A program made the translations under genes and the position numbers. From the NCBI GenBank assembly GCA_900316395.1, contig ONCT01000015.1, positions 1 to 53,083 on the forward strand: a DNA stretch of 53,083 bases. Reading direction: 5' to 3'. Below, piece after piece: positions 27,531 to 36,833 of the stretch (position 1 is the first letter of the stretch; each line of letters opens with the position of its first letter). The notes below the pieces were generated by a model. That model worked only from the letters and a program-made list of their open reading frames with translations. It had not been told where the DNA came from and did not search any database. This stretch comes from an uncultured Lachnospiraceae bacterium. GTDB lineage: Bacteria > Bacillota > Clostridia > Lachnospirales > Lachnospiraceae.

Positions 27531-28604
27531 ATGAAAAAGTATTGTTCAAGACTGGATTTGCTACGTTTCTTAGCAGCCCTTGCAGTAGCATTTTTCTTTC
27601 ACTATATCATTGTCTTTGGCGACTCTCCAGTAGGTGGCAATATAATAGGAGATGCACTTAATAAGTATGGAGGATATGTTGTAGAGCTTTTCTATGTCGT
27701 ATCGGGCTTTGTTATGTATATAGCATATTCTGAGCGTATTAGAGAAGGAAATACCGTTTTCACAAAATATTTGACTGATAGAATAGTAAGATTATATCCT
27801 GCAATGATTATATCCGTTATTGTAACTATAATACCTATGTGGCTCGGATATGCTTTTTGGGATGAAGCAGTAGCTAACGACAGTGCAGTTACTTTATTAG
27901 CAATATTTCTTAATCTGTTGGGATTAAATGGAGGAACTGTTTTAGGCTTTACGTCCTTGACATCAGTTAACGGCCCTTCCTGGTATATAACAGTGCTTCT
28001 TATCTGTTATCTATTATTCTATGGAATTATTAAACTGTGCCGTGGCTCTAAAGGGGCAGAAAATGTGGCATTTATGGTTATGATTATTCTTGGGATATTC
28101 TTCTACATGAATCCTTTGAATATACCAATGATGTTCGTATGCTGTGCAAGAGGATATGTATTCTTCTTCATAGGAATATTCTTAGCACAGATTTATGGCA
28201 AGAGTAACAAGATAGGAAATCTTGTTATGTGTGCTATAAGTATAATATTGGTTTGTATGTATTTCTTTGCCAGTGAGCACGGACTTTTTATGAGTGACAG
28301 CTTAGAATTTGGACTATTTATCGTATGTCCTATTGTAATGTTCTTTATAGGTTTTTTCCCGTTAGAATATATATGCTCAAATGTTGTTGTGAAGTTCTTA
28401 GGGGGAATATCCTTCGGCATATTCTTATGGAATCTGCCAGTATTTATATGGGTACATTTCATAGAGAAATATATGGATGAATCCTTTGACTATGGCAGCA
28501 CAACAACATATCTGATTATCGTTGCAATTAATTGCGCTGTAGGGGTTCTGTCCTACCTATTAATTGATAAACTTCTTGTGAATCGTATCAAGAATAAACT
28601 ATAA
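27531..28604 (+). CDS. Acyltransferase-3 family membrane protein (OafA-like)
   Basis: This 357-residue OafA-type acyltransferase starts with RLDLLRFLAALAVAFFFHY (conserved Arg and His), then VELFYVVSGFVMYIAY and DRIVRLYPAMIIS, the classic order of the family. About ten helices follow. It has its own strong promoter (27477-27505) and a GAGGAAG ribosome binding site, so it starts a second transcription unit. A membrane-anchored SGNH hydrolase follows 43 bases downstream. That pairing recalls the OafB-type enzymes, in which the same two domains are fused and O-acetylate surface polysaccharide. It is therefore the acyltransferase whose partner is easiest to guess. Confidence 0.87.
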   Translation: MKKYCSRLDLLRFLAALAVAFFFHYIIVFGDSPVGGNIIGDALNKYGGYVVELFYVVSGFVMYIAYSERIREGNTVFTKYLTDRIVRLYPAMIISVIVTIIPMWLGYAFWDEAVANDSAVTLLAIFLNLLGLNGGTVLGFTSLTSVNGPSWYITVLLICYLLFYGIIKLCRGSKGAENVAFMVMIILGIFFYMNPLNIPMMFVCCARGYVFFFIGIFLAQIYGKSNKIGNLVMCAISIILVCMYFFASEHGLFMSDSLEFGLFIVCPIVMFFIGFFPLEYICSNVVVKFLGGISFGIFLWNLPVFIWVHFIEKYMDESFDYGSTTTYLIIVAINCAVGVLSYLLIDKLLVNRIKNKL

Positions 28605-28647
28605 TAGAATAGATATAATAATATAAAGCAAATCATAGGTGGCAATA

Positions 28648-29349
28648 ATGGAATTAGAGAAAAAGAAAAAAGTAGTGCTTATTGTTATGATTGCTCTTGC
28701 AGTATTCGTTATAGGGGCTGCTATTTATTGTTCTGTTATGTTGAAGGGTAATAAGAAGAAAACTATAACCTGGCTGGCAGCAGGAGATAGTATAACCTGG
28801 GGAGAAGGGGACAATCTAAATAGCTACATAGATTACATAGCCATAAAGCATCCAGAGATTATAATTGATAAAAGGGGAATCCCGGGGATGAATACGGCAG
28901 AGCTTGTGTCGTACTCGCAGATTGATTATTTTAATATTGATTATACTCCAGACATTGTTACAGTGCTTATGGGGACAAATGATTTTGGCGTTGACGTTCC
29001 CCTAGATCAATATGAGAAAGACTTAGAGAATTTGATAACAATATTAAAAGAAAAGTTCCCTCATTCAAGGATAATCTTTTTGACGCCACTATACAGAGAC
29101 TATTATGGTGACAAAGGATATATTATGAGGGGAATGATTAACCATAATGGTAATGTCTTATATGATTATTGCAACCTGATTAAAGAGAAATCAAAAGAGA
29201 ATGGAATAGAAGTAATTGAATTAAGTGAAGACGAATATTTCAATAAGGATAATCTAGAGGAATATACTGTAGATGGTCTTCATCCTAACAGTAAGGGAAA
29301 CAGATTAATTGCTGACAAGCTGTACAAGGCTGTTATTACTAATGATTAG
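28648..29349 (+). CDS. Membrane-anchored SGNH/GDSL hydrolase
   Basis: This 233-residue protein has one N-terminal membrane anchor (about 9-32) and an external SGNH domain. The catalytic blocks are present: GDSITWG with Ser48 (46-52), the RGIPG block (76-80), MGTND with Asn111, and DGLHPN with Asp209 and His212. The ATG at 28648 has AGGTGG six bases upstream, which favours it over a GTG three codons earlier. It probably transfers or removes acyl groups on the glycan outside the cell, in partnership with the upstream acyltransferase. Transferase versus esterase cannot be told from sequence. Confidence 0.85.
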   Translation: MELEKKKKVVLIVMIALAVFVIGAAIYCSVMLKGNKKKTITWLAAGDSITWGEGDNLNSYIDYIAIKHPEIIIDKRGIPGMNTAELVSYSQIDYFNIDYTPDIVTVLMGTNDFGVDVPLDQYEKDLENLITILKEKFPHSRIIFLTPLYRDYYGDKGYIMRGMINHNGNVLYDYCNLIKEKSKENGIEVIELSEDEYFNKDNLEEYTVDGLHPNSKGNRLIADKLYKAVITND

Positions 29350-29362
29350 TGGGAATGTAAAT

Positions 29363-30580
29363 ATGATTGATACAAGAAAAAAAGAAATAAGAAGATATAT
29401 GATTCTGCTATGTATAGTGGGTTTTTGTATATGTCTTGTGAATTATCGTGGAAGAGTAATTGCATATAATACAACTATGCTGGCATTATCCTATGAGTAT
29501 GGGTTTACTTCAAGATCATTACTTGGAACATTGTATCATGGTCTTAACGCCATACTGCCAATTGATATAATGCAATACAATGCAGTGCTGGTATTTGCAT
29601 TAGTTGCCACAGGTCTAATATTCATTTTCCTGATGTATTTCGTCTATAAATGTCTATGTAGACTTGAGGGCAAATCATTAAAGTATGCTGAATATGCCTT
29701 AATGCTTTTGTCAATATGTATTATATCAACATTTACATTTGCCAATAATTATTTGCGCGTTGATATCTTCATGATTGCCACAAGTCTTGCTGCAGTTCTT
29801 GCAATGTTCAATAAGAAGACGGAATGGCTAACCATTGTATTCTCTGCCATAGGAGTAATGTTTCATCAGGGATTCGTACTTATGTATTTTAACATAATCC
29901 TTGTATTGTTATTCTATAAATGGATGTCTGAGAAGAATAAGGTCAAGTATGCAATATTGTTCTTTGCATCATTTATTGTTGGTTCAGCCTTGTTTATATG
30001 GTTCGAGCTTCTTAGCAGGTCCAAGGGAACGGAGATAATTGATACAATTCTTCAGGATGCCACGAATCTTTCTAATAGAGGAATATTCCATACAACACTT
30101 CTGTATCATGAGGTGTTAGGTGTTGATGTATCAGGTTCAGAGACAAGCTTTGTACATATGAATCATGTTCAGTTTATACTATTCGCAATAGTGTGTCTTC
30201 CTGTAATAATATATATATTTAGATTCTTTATAATCCTTATTAAGAAGGGTGAAGGTCTGCCAGCTAAGTTAAAATACCTAGCAGGACTTGTTGGTTCACT
30301 AACAATTATGCCAGATATGTTATTCAAGGTAGATTACGGTCGATGGGTAATGGCTGTAGCGGCGTATTACTTGATAGTTATTGTTGGTATGGCAGTTTTT
30401 GAAGATAAGCTGGTTATAGAACAGATAGAGAAAGATTACATAATGATGAAGGCACATCCTTATATAATAATTCTATGTGTTATGCCAATAATAATTGTTC
30501 CGTTCTTAGATGTTGACATTGATATATTAACTAAGAATTGGCAGAGATGGTTCCAAAGTAAGAGTCTAATATTTTACTAA
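29363..30580 (+). CDS. SYKYGFxSRG family membrane protein, copy 6
   Basis: This 405-residue multi-pass protein is related to the tandem array 12 kb upstream. It has ALSYEYGFTSRSLLGTLYH (second Gly of SRG changed to Ser), NNYLRVD in place of FGRxD, VMFHQGFVLMYFN, YHEVLGVD and FKVDYGRW, and a closing VMPIIIVPFLDVD segment. I use the ATG at 29363, just after the SGNH stop at 29349, rather than upstream in-frame codons that overlap that gene. It keeps all conserved charged positions except the first Gly-Arg of the second motif. It belongs to the second transcription unit, next to the acylation pair. Function is unknown. Confidence 0.7.
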   Translation: MIDTRKKEIRRYMILLCIVGFCICLVNYRGRVIAYNTTMLALSYEYGFTSRSLLGTLYHGLNAILPIDIMQYNAVLVFALVATGLIFIFLMYFVYKCLCRLEGKSLKYAEYALMLLSICIISTFTFANNYLRVDIFMIATSLAAVLAMFNKKTEWLTIVFSAIGVMFHQGFVLMYFNIILVLLFYKWMSEKNKVKYAILFFASFIVGSALFIWFELLSRSKGTEIIDTILQDATNLSNRGIFHTTLLYHEVLGVDVSGSETSFVHMNHVQFILFAIVCLPVIIYIFRFFIILIKKGEGLPAKLKYLAGLVGSLTIMPDMLFKVDYGRWVMAVAAYYLIVIVGMAVFEDKLVIEQIEKDYIMMKAHPYIIILCVMPIIIVPFLDVDIDILTKNWQRWFQSKSLIFY

Positions 30581-30613
30581 TTATAGATTTGTGTTCATAT
30601 AAAGGGATATAAA

Positions 30614-31609
30614 ATGGATAAGAATAATAAGAAAAAAGATATCGTATATATAGGCGCATCAATCTGTTTTATGATACTTCTTGTAGTTAGATTCTGGGAT
30701 AGAGAGATTCAGGATACTAATCATTTATTAGAGCAGATGAATGTCCTTCGTATAGGCGAGATTATAACGATAATCTTCTTCGGTGTTATGATTATATATA
30801 TGTATTTTACACTTAAGAGGAATGAAGGTGCTGTTAAGAAAAGTGTATATTTTTTATTAGCACTTCTTATGGTACTAATTATACCGATTTATCTGTGTGA
30901 CAACTATTTTGGCACAGGTGATGTGTATTCCTGGGTTTTAATACTAATTGCGCTTATATGTGCTATTGCAGCGGACATAGATTTTATTGCTGTAATTCTA
31001 TTGCTAGGGGCACAACTACTATGTCCTATGCATAATCTCGCAGGAATTTTTGCAGTGTTCATCGTATTATTATATAAGTCAATTATTCAGAAGAAAAAGG
31101 CATCTACGGTATGGCTCGTTGTAGGAGCAATACTGTATTGGGCAGAATATGTAGGACTTTATATGACGCATCATTTAAGCGGTGCAAGTATGCATAGAAT
31201 ATCCTTGACGAAGTTTATAGTTTCAATAGTTCTTCTTAGCCCTATAATAGTATTCGTTTTGAAATTCTTATGGGATATGATTAAGGCAGGAAAAACTAAA
31301 GAGAAGCTACTGTATATTGCCGTTATCCTTGGAGGAGTTGTTAACTTCACTGTGCTTACAATAATGGGTGATTATTGCAGGGCGGTAGTACTAACCACAG
31401 CATATTTTGTAGTAGTATGTTTGTCGCTTTTGTCTCTAAAGGACCAAAGCTTCATTACGCAATACAATAAGGCTAGAGAATTAATAATCGAGAAGATACC
31501 AGTTCCAATTGCTATAATAATATATGTGTTTGCAATCATTACTTATTGGTACTTTGCAATGGATGAGATTTATCCAGATATCTTTATCGAGTTTAATGCT
31601 AATATGTAG
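30614..31609 (+). CDS. Divergent short member of the SYKYGFxSRG membrane family
   Basis: This 331-residue membrane protein has about nine to ten helices and aligns by order to copies 1-6: CDNYFGTGDVYSW corresponds to FNFGRIDIF, LLCPMHNLAGIFAVF to VMFHQGYVFMF, and IMGDYCRAVVLTTAYF to KVDYGRWTFAAVTYF. The N-terminal SYKYGFxSRG segment and the HE-LG loop are absent, and the key Arg, Gln and Lys residues are changed. It still has a good start (AAAGGG seven bases before ATG) and an intact frame. It may therefore be a non-catalytic relative or a regulatory partner rather than a pseudogene. The relationship is by eye only. Confidence 0.55.
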   Translation: MDKNNKKKDIVYIGASICFMILLVVRFWDREIQDTNHLLEQMNVLRIGEIITIIFFGVMIIYMYFTLKRNEGAVKKSVYFLLALLMVLIIPIYLCDNYFGTGDVYSWVLILIALICAIAADIDFIAVILLLGAQLLCPMHNLAGIFAVFIVLLYKSIIQKKKASTVWLVVGAILYWAEYVGLYMTHHLSGASMHRISLTKFIVSIVLLSPIIVFVLKFLWDMIKAGKTKEKLLYIAVILGGVVNFTVLTIMGDYCRAVVLTTAYFVVVCLSLLSLKDQSFITQYNKARELIIEKIPVPIAIIIYVFAIITYWYFAMDEIYPDIFIEFNANM

Positions 31610-31624
31610 AAGGGACTATATGCA

Positions 31625-32686
31625 ATGGCTAACACAAAGCAGAGAAAACTATATCTTGATTTTCTTAGAATCATAGCAATTATATTTGTTATATACAATC
31701 ATACAAGTGAAAAGGGGTATTACTTATACGCTTTTGACTCGCCTTTTATACTTAAGATTATATATATTGCAGCAGGAGCTTTTATTGCAGTGGCGGTGCC
31801 TATTTTCTTCATGATATCAGGATCATTATTAATTCCAAAAGAGGAATCAATAGGAGATTTGTATAAAAAGAGAGTGCTAAGAATGGTAATTGTTCTAGTA
31901 GTATTCTCGGCATTGCAATATGCGATTCAGATTGCAACTGACAATATAGAGCTGTCCTTTAGATATTTTATAACACATATAACAACAGAGGGTATCGTTA
32001 AACAGTATTGGTATCTATATGCTTACCTTGCATACCTTATTTGTCTTCCGCTGCTAAGGAAGATGGCGAAGAACATGACCAACAAAGAGTTCAAATATTT
32101 GTTTGCCGCTTTTCTTCTTATAGAGGGATTACTTGCATCAGTGTTATTTATCTTCGATATTGGAGAGATGACAGGGTTCTTTAACATTCCATTTTTTAAT
32201 AATGTGGTTATATATCCCTTGTTAGGATATTATATGGAGCATAGAATGACTAAGGAGCAATATACATTAAAGGGAGCCCTTATATTCATTGCCTTGATGA
32301 TTGCTGTGCTAGCCCTTATTGTTGTTAATACATTACACAGAAATCTTCCTTATGAACAGTTTACAGCATACGATAAGGGATTATTCGTAACAGGATTCAC
32401 CGCTGTATTAGATGCAGGAGTATTCTATATAGTGAAGCTTATATTTAAGGACAGGACAGCTCCTAAAGCGCTGGAATTCATAATTACAGCATTAGGCTCC
32501 ACTGTATTTGGGGTATATCTTATAGAGAATATAATTAGAAACAATACTGAAGTTGTGTATAATGCAATGGTTCCTTATATAGGGAGATTCCCATCTGCGT
32601 GGGTGTGGAGCGTGTTTGTGTTTTTGGTAGGAGCTGTAATTATATATATTATAAAGCTTATACCAGGGGTAAAAAAACTGTTGTAG
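31625..32686 (+). CDS. Acyltransferase-3 family membrane protein
   Basis: This is a 353-residue acyltransferase-3 protein. The first helix has YLDFLRIIAIIFVIYNHTSE (conserved Arg and His), followed by AVPIFFMISGSLLIPKEES, as in the OatA/WecH-like branch. About ten helices follow, ending in a basic tail. It lies 15 bases after the divergent family member and is the last membrane acyltransferase of the block. The GDP-mannose fusion enzyme follows 39 bases later. Its acyl acceptor is unknown. Confidence 0.84.
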   Translation: MANTKQRKLYLDFLRIIAIIFVIYNHTSEKGYYLYAFDSPFILKIIYIAAGAFIAVAVPIFFMISGSLLIPKEESIGDLYKKRVLRMVIVLVVFSALQYAIQIATDNIELSFRYFITHITTEGIVKQYWYLYAYLAYLICLPLLRKMAKNMTNKEFKYLFAAFLLIEGLLASVLFIFDIGEMTGFFNIPFFNNVVIYPLLGYYMEHRMTKEQYTLKGALIFIALMIAVLALIVVNTLHRNLPYEQFTAYDKGLFVTGFTAVLDAGVFYIVKLIFKDRTAPKALEFIITALGSTVFGVYLIENIIRNNTEVVYNAMVPYIGRFPSAWVWSVFVFLVGAVIIYIIKLIPGVKKLL

Positions 32687-32725
32687 ACAGGGTCTGGCAT
32701 TTGAATAGGAAAAGGGGAATACATT

Positions 32726-35011
32726 ATGAAAGCAATAATTCTTGCAGGTGGCTCAGGTGACAGACTCTGGCCTTTATCAAGAAAGAATTATCCTAAGCAA
32801 TTCATACAATTTAATAATGAGAAGTCTCTGTTTCAGGATGCCATAACAAGGAATATTCCCTTCTGTGATGAGTTTATAATTGTTGCTGATAAGGATTATG
32901 AAGAGATAATTGAAGGGCAGCTTAAGCAGTTTCAATCTGTAAAATATACTTTGTGTATGGAGGAAAAAAGCAAGGGAACTAATGTGGCTATAGCAACTGC
33001 GCTTGATGATATAGAGGATGAAGAATATGTCTTCGTTGTTCCATCTGATTTGTTAATAAGTGGCAATAGCTATTCTACCCATATATATGATGCTAAGGAG
33101 GTTGCCCAGGGGGGAAGAATATGTTTGTTTGGCATTATTCCAAGTAGCAGTAACAATTCTTATGCTTATATACGCCATGAAGGAGGCATAGTTAACAGAT
33201 ACATAGCCGAGCCTACAGACGAGATGGCCAAGACTTTATTTGCACAAAGTGGAGTGTATTGGAATTCAGGAATGCTCATTGGAAGGGCAGCAGTATTAAA
33301 AGGTGAGATAGATAAGTATTGCAAGAATCTTCTAGAGTTAGATGATGAGCAATTACTAGATTATAAAAGCTTCGATAAAGCAGTTCTATCTAAGTCTAAT
33401 CTATTGTCAGTAGTAGAGTTTGACTGTTCATGGAAGGATATATGTGATTTGTCATCCTTCAATGAATCAATAGGAACTAATCAGGATAATGTAATAACCT
33501 CCTGGTGTAATGATGTTGAGGTACTTAATACAACATCTAATCAGCTAGTCGTGGCAAATGGAATTGATAACGCATATATTGTTAATACTCCTGATGCAGT
33601 ATATGTTACTGACAAGGATAAATCAGAGCGAATCAAAGACATTCTTAAGAAGAATGATAAAAAGGCTAGTAAATACGAGTATAGCTATATAGACAACAGA
33701 CCTTGGGGAATAAGAGAGATTCTTAAGAAGGAGCCAGGGTTTAGAGTAAGAAAGATAACTATCTTTCCAGGTCTAAAGCTTTCTAATCATATGCATAATA
33801 AGCGCAACGAGAATTATACTGTTGTAACAGGCGTCTTAACTATTGAATTAGACCATGAGGTTATCAATTTACAGGAGGGTGAGTCATACAATATTGAACC
33901 TAATGTTATGCACCTTCTTAGAAATGATACTGATGAAGATGTTATATTAATTGAGGTTGATACAGGAGAAGAGATAGATGAGTGGGATATGGTTCACGCA
34001 GATGAATTCGATGGTTCCCCTTATACCCTGAACACTGATTATTCAATGCCTCATATATACAAGCTTCGCCCAGCATATAAGGATTATTTGTGGGGAGGCA
34101 ACAAGTTTAAAACTATATACGGCAAGGACACACCTTACGACATTACAGCAGAGTCTTGGGAGTTATCAGCTCATAAGGATGGCCCTTCAACAATTGTTGG
34201 TGGAGAATATGATGGTGTAAGCTTTAAGGATTTTATAGATGAGAATAAGTCAGCTGTATGTGGGTGGAAAGCAGATGTATTTGACCGATTTCCTATCTTG
34301 ATTAAGCTGATAGATGCAACGAATGCTCTGTCTATTCAAATCCATCCGGATGATGACTATGCTTTCGTAAAAGAGAGCGAATTCGGTAAGAACGAAGTAT
34401 GGTATATTCTCGATTGCGAAAAGGACGCATATCTGTACTTAGGACTTAATAAGGATTATTCTAAGAGCGAGATTCAACAAAAGGTCAATGATAAATCAAT
34501 AACTGAAGCCCTTAATAAAGTATATGTTAAGCCGGGTGATGTGTTGTTTGTTCCAGCGGGAACTATTCATGCTATAGGGGCAGGAATTCTAATATGTGAG
34601 ATTCAGCAGAATTCTAACAGCACATACAGATTGTATGATTATGACCGAAGAGATAAGAATAATAATCTAAGACCACTTCATATAGATAAGGCGATGGATG
34701 TTGTTGATTGCAATCAATATTTTGTTAATACTGATGGTGTTGGAGAAACTATTAAATATGCCAGGTCAGAACAAAGGTTATTATGCGAATGTAAATATTT
34801 TGAGGTAAAGTATTACGATATTCCTAAGCACGAAATAATAATGATAGATGATTCTTCCTTTAAGTCTATTGTTGTCATAGAAGGAGAATGTGATGTGTCC
34901 TGTCAGGATGAAAAGGAACATGCTGTTGAAGGAGACAGCCTATTTATCTCAGCAGGCAGAAAGCGTGTCCATGTAAATGGCAAATGCAAATTGATAGTAA
35001 CTAATATTTAG
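32726..35011 (+). CDS. Three-domain fusion: ManC-like nucleotidyltransferase, cupin, type I mannose-6-phosphate isomerase
   Basis: This is a 761-residue fusion. Residues 1-310 are ManC-like but altered: GGSGDRLWPLSR has Asp12 for Thr, PSDL replaces PSDH (106-109), AEP replaces EKP (161-163), the RNTA block reads KGTNVA, and GSW reads CDL. Residues 320-425 form a cupin with RPWG and His355/His357/Glu362. Residues 440-761 are a type I phosphomannose isomerase with Gln538, His540, Glu557 and His615 as likely zinc ligands. The isomerase half should convert fructose-6-phosphate to mannose-6-phosphate. The guanylyltransferase half may be inactive or use another substrate. AAAGGGG precedes the ATG. 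Confidence 0.85.
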   Translation: MKAIILAGGSGDRLWPLSRKNYPKQFIQFNNEKSLFQDAITRNIPFCDEFIIVADKDYEEIIEGQLKQFQSVKYTLCMEEKSKGTNVAIATALDDIEDEEYVFVVPSDLLISGNSYSTHIYDAKEVAQGGRICLFGIIPSSSNNSYAYIRHEGGIVNRYIAEPTDEMAKTLFAQSGVYWNSGMLIGRAAVLKGEIDKYCKNLLELDDEQLLDYKSFDKAVLSKSNLLSVVEFDCSWKDICDLSSFNESIGTNQDNVITSWCNDVEVLNTTSNQLVVANGIDNAYIVNTPDAVYVTDKDKSERIKDILKKNDKKASKYEYSYIDNRPWGIREILKKEPGFRVRKITIFPGLKLSNHMHNKRNENYTVVTGVLTIELDHEVINLQEGESYNIEPNVMHLLRNDTDEDVILIEVDTGEEIDEWDMVHADEFDGSPYTLNTDYSMPHIYKLRPAYKDYLWGGNKFKTIYGKDTPYDITAESWELSAHKDGPSTIVGGEYDGVSFKDFIDENKSAVCGWKADVFDRFPILIKLIDATNALSIQIHPDDDYAFVKESEFGKNEVWYILDCEKDAYLYLGLNKDYSKSEIQQKVNDKSITEALNKVYVKPGDVLFVPAGTIHAIGAGILICEIQQNSNSTYRLYDYDRRDKNNNLRPLHIDKAMDVVDCNQYFVNTDGVGETIKYARSEQRLLCECKYFEVKYYDIPKHEIIMIDDSSFKSIVVIEGECDVSCQDEKEHAVEGDSLFISAGRKRVHVNGKCKLIVTNI

Positions 35012-35040
35012 AATAATTTAACCATATACCCTTTATACAT

Positions 35041-35069
35041 TTGGTAAAATCTAGTATTATATATACTAT
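35041..35069 (+). promoter_or_regulatory. Possible sigma-A-like promoter for pgm
   Basis: TTGGTA (35041-35046), a 17-base spacer and TACTAT (35064-35069) lie in the 95-base gap before the mutase. The match is moderate. The gap has no hairpin, so readthrough from upstream is also possible. Confidence 0.4.
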
Positions 35070-35106
35070 ATGGTAAACAGTGAAAATGCAGAAAGGAAGT
35101 AAAGAC

Positions 35107-36831
35107 ATGGGATACAAAGAAGAATTTAACAAATGGTGCACAGACCCTTATTTTGACGACGACACTAAGGCAGAACTAGCCAACCTTCTTGGTAACGAGA
35201 AGGAGATAGAAGACAGATTCTACAGAAGCCTTGAATTCGGTACAGGTGGTCTTCGTGGTGTTATTGGTGCCGGTACTAACAGAATGAATATCTATACTGT
35301 AAGACAGGCAACACAAGGTCTTGCTAATTATATTGTTAAGCAGGGCGCACAGGACAAGGGTGTCGCAATTGCATTTGATTCAAGAATTATGTCACCTGAA
35401 TTTGCTAAGGAAGCAGCTTTATGTCTTAATGCTAACGGAATTAAGACATATCGATTTGATACACTTAGACCTACTCCAGAGTTGTCATTTGCAGTAAGAA
35501 AGCTTGGATGTACAGCAGGTATTAATGTAACTGCAAGTCACAATCCAAGAGAATATAATGGATATAAAGTATACTGGGAGGATGGTGCACAGATTACACC
35601 ACCTCATGATACTAATATCTTAGCTGAGGTTGCTGCAGTTACTGATTTTAGCCAGGTTAAGACAATGTCTGAAGAGGATGCAGTTAAGGCAGGTTTATAT
35701 CATACAATTGGTCAGGAAATTGATGATGCTTACATTGAAGAATTGAAGAAGCAATCAATCCATCCTGAGATTATCAAAGAGATGGCTAAGGACATCAAGA
35801 TTGTATATACACCACTTCATGGTACAGGTCTTGTTCCAGTAACAAGGGTTCTTAAGGAATTAGGCTTTGAAAATGTGTATGTTGAGCCACAGCAGGCTGT
35901 TGCTGATGGTAACTTCCCAACAGTTGCATATCCTAATCCTGAATCTCCTAAGGCATTCGAGCTTGCACTTAAGCTCGCTAAGGAGAAGGATGCTGATATC
36001 GTTCTTGCAACGGACCCTGATGCTGACAGATTAGGTGTATATTGTAAGGATACGAAGAGTGGCGAGTATGTATCATTTACAGGTAATATGTCAGGAATGC
36101 TTATTGCTGAGTATATCATGAAGGAGCGTAGAGCTACTAATACAATGCCTGAGAATCCTGCATTAATTGAGACAATTGTTACAACTAATATGGGTAAGAC
36201 AATTGGTGCAAAATACGATGTAGATGTTATTGAAGTTCTTACAGGATTCAAATACATTGGTGAGCAGATTAGATTATTTGAGCAGACAGGCTCACATAAT
36301 TATATCTTCGGTCTTGAAGAGAGTTATGGATGTCTTGCTGGAACATATGCAAGAGATAAGGATGCACCTGTTGCTGTTATGATGCTATGTGAGGTTGCAT
36401 CATATTATAAGAAGCAGGGCAAGACTCTATGGGATGCAATGCTTGATATGTATGAAGAGTATGGTTATTACATGGAAGGTCAGGAAGCTATTACTCTGAA
36501 GGGTATTGATGGTGCCGAGAAGATTCAGGAGATGATGGCTAATGCAAGAGCTAACGCACCTAAGGAGATTGGTGGTAATAAGGTTATATCAGTAAGTGAT
36601 TACAAGGCTGATACGAAGACAGTTCTTGCTACAGGCGAAGTAACTAAGACAGGTCTTCCTAATTCTAATGTATTATATTATGAATTAGAGGATGATGCAT
36701 GGGCATGTATCAGACCATCTGGAACAGAGCCTAAGATTAAATTCTATTTTGGAATTAAGGGTGAATCATTAATGGATGCAGAGTCAGGACTTGGCGTCAT
36801 TAAAGATAACTTAATGGATATGTTCTCATAA
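35107..36831 (+). CDS. Phosphoglucomutase/phosphomannomutase (alpha-D-phosphohexomutase)
   Basis: This 574-residue cytoplasmic enzyme interconverts hexose 6- and 1-phosphates. The motifs are intact: FGTGGLRG near 44-51, the phosphoserine loop TASHNP (142-147, Ser144), metal-binding DPDADR, sugar-binding GLEESYG and phosphate-binding RPSGTEPK. The length fits the long PgcA-type mutases of Firmicutes, which often act on both glucose and mannose phosphates. The ATG at 35107 has GGAAG upstream and starts the conserved region; in-frame codons from 35080 lack a ribosome binding site. Position after the isomerase fusion suggests it supplies mannose-1-phosphate for manC. Codon use here is less AT-rich than in the membrane-protein block. 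Confidence 0.93.
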   Translation: MGYKEEFNKWCTDPYFDDDTKAELANLLGNEKEIEDRFYRSLEFGTGGLRGVIGAGTNRMNIYTVRQATQGLANYIVKQGAQDKGVAIAFDSRIMSPEFAKEAALCLNANGIKTYRFDTLRPTPELSFAVRKLGCTAGINVTASHNPREYNGYKVYWEDGAQITPPHDTNILAEVAAVTDFSQVKTMSEEDAVKAGLYHTIGQEIDDAYIEELKKQSIHPEIIKEMAKDIKIVYTPLHGTGLVPVTRVLKELGFENVYVEPQQAVADGNFPTVAYPNPESPKAFELALKLAKEKDADIVLATDPDADRLGVYCKDTKSGEYVSFTGNMSGMLIAEYIMKERRATNTMPENPALIETIVTTNMGKTIGAKYDVDVIEVLTGFKYIGEQIRLFEQTGSHNYIFGLEESYGCLAGTYARDKDAPVAVMMLCEVASYYKKQGKTLWDAMLDMYEEYGYYMEGQEAITLKGIDGAEKIQEMMANARANAPKEIGGNKVISVSDYKADTKTVLATGEVTKTGLPNSNVLYYELEDDAWACIRPSGTEPKIKFYFGIKGESLMDAESGLGVIKDNLMDMFS

Positions 36832-36833
36832 TA

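Noticed and set aside
35817..36257. 146-residue open frame on the minus strand
   Set aside because: It lies wholly inside the well-supported mutase gene, has no ribosome binding site or recognisable domain, and is Ser/Val-rich as expected for a shadow of conserved codons.
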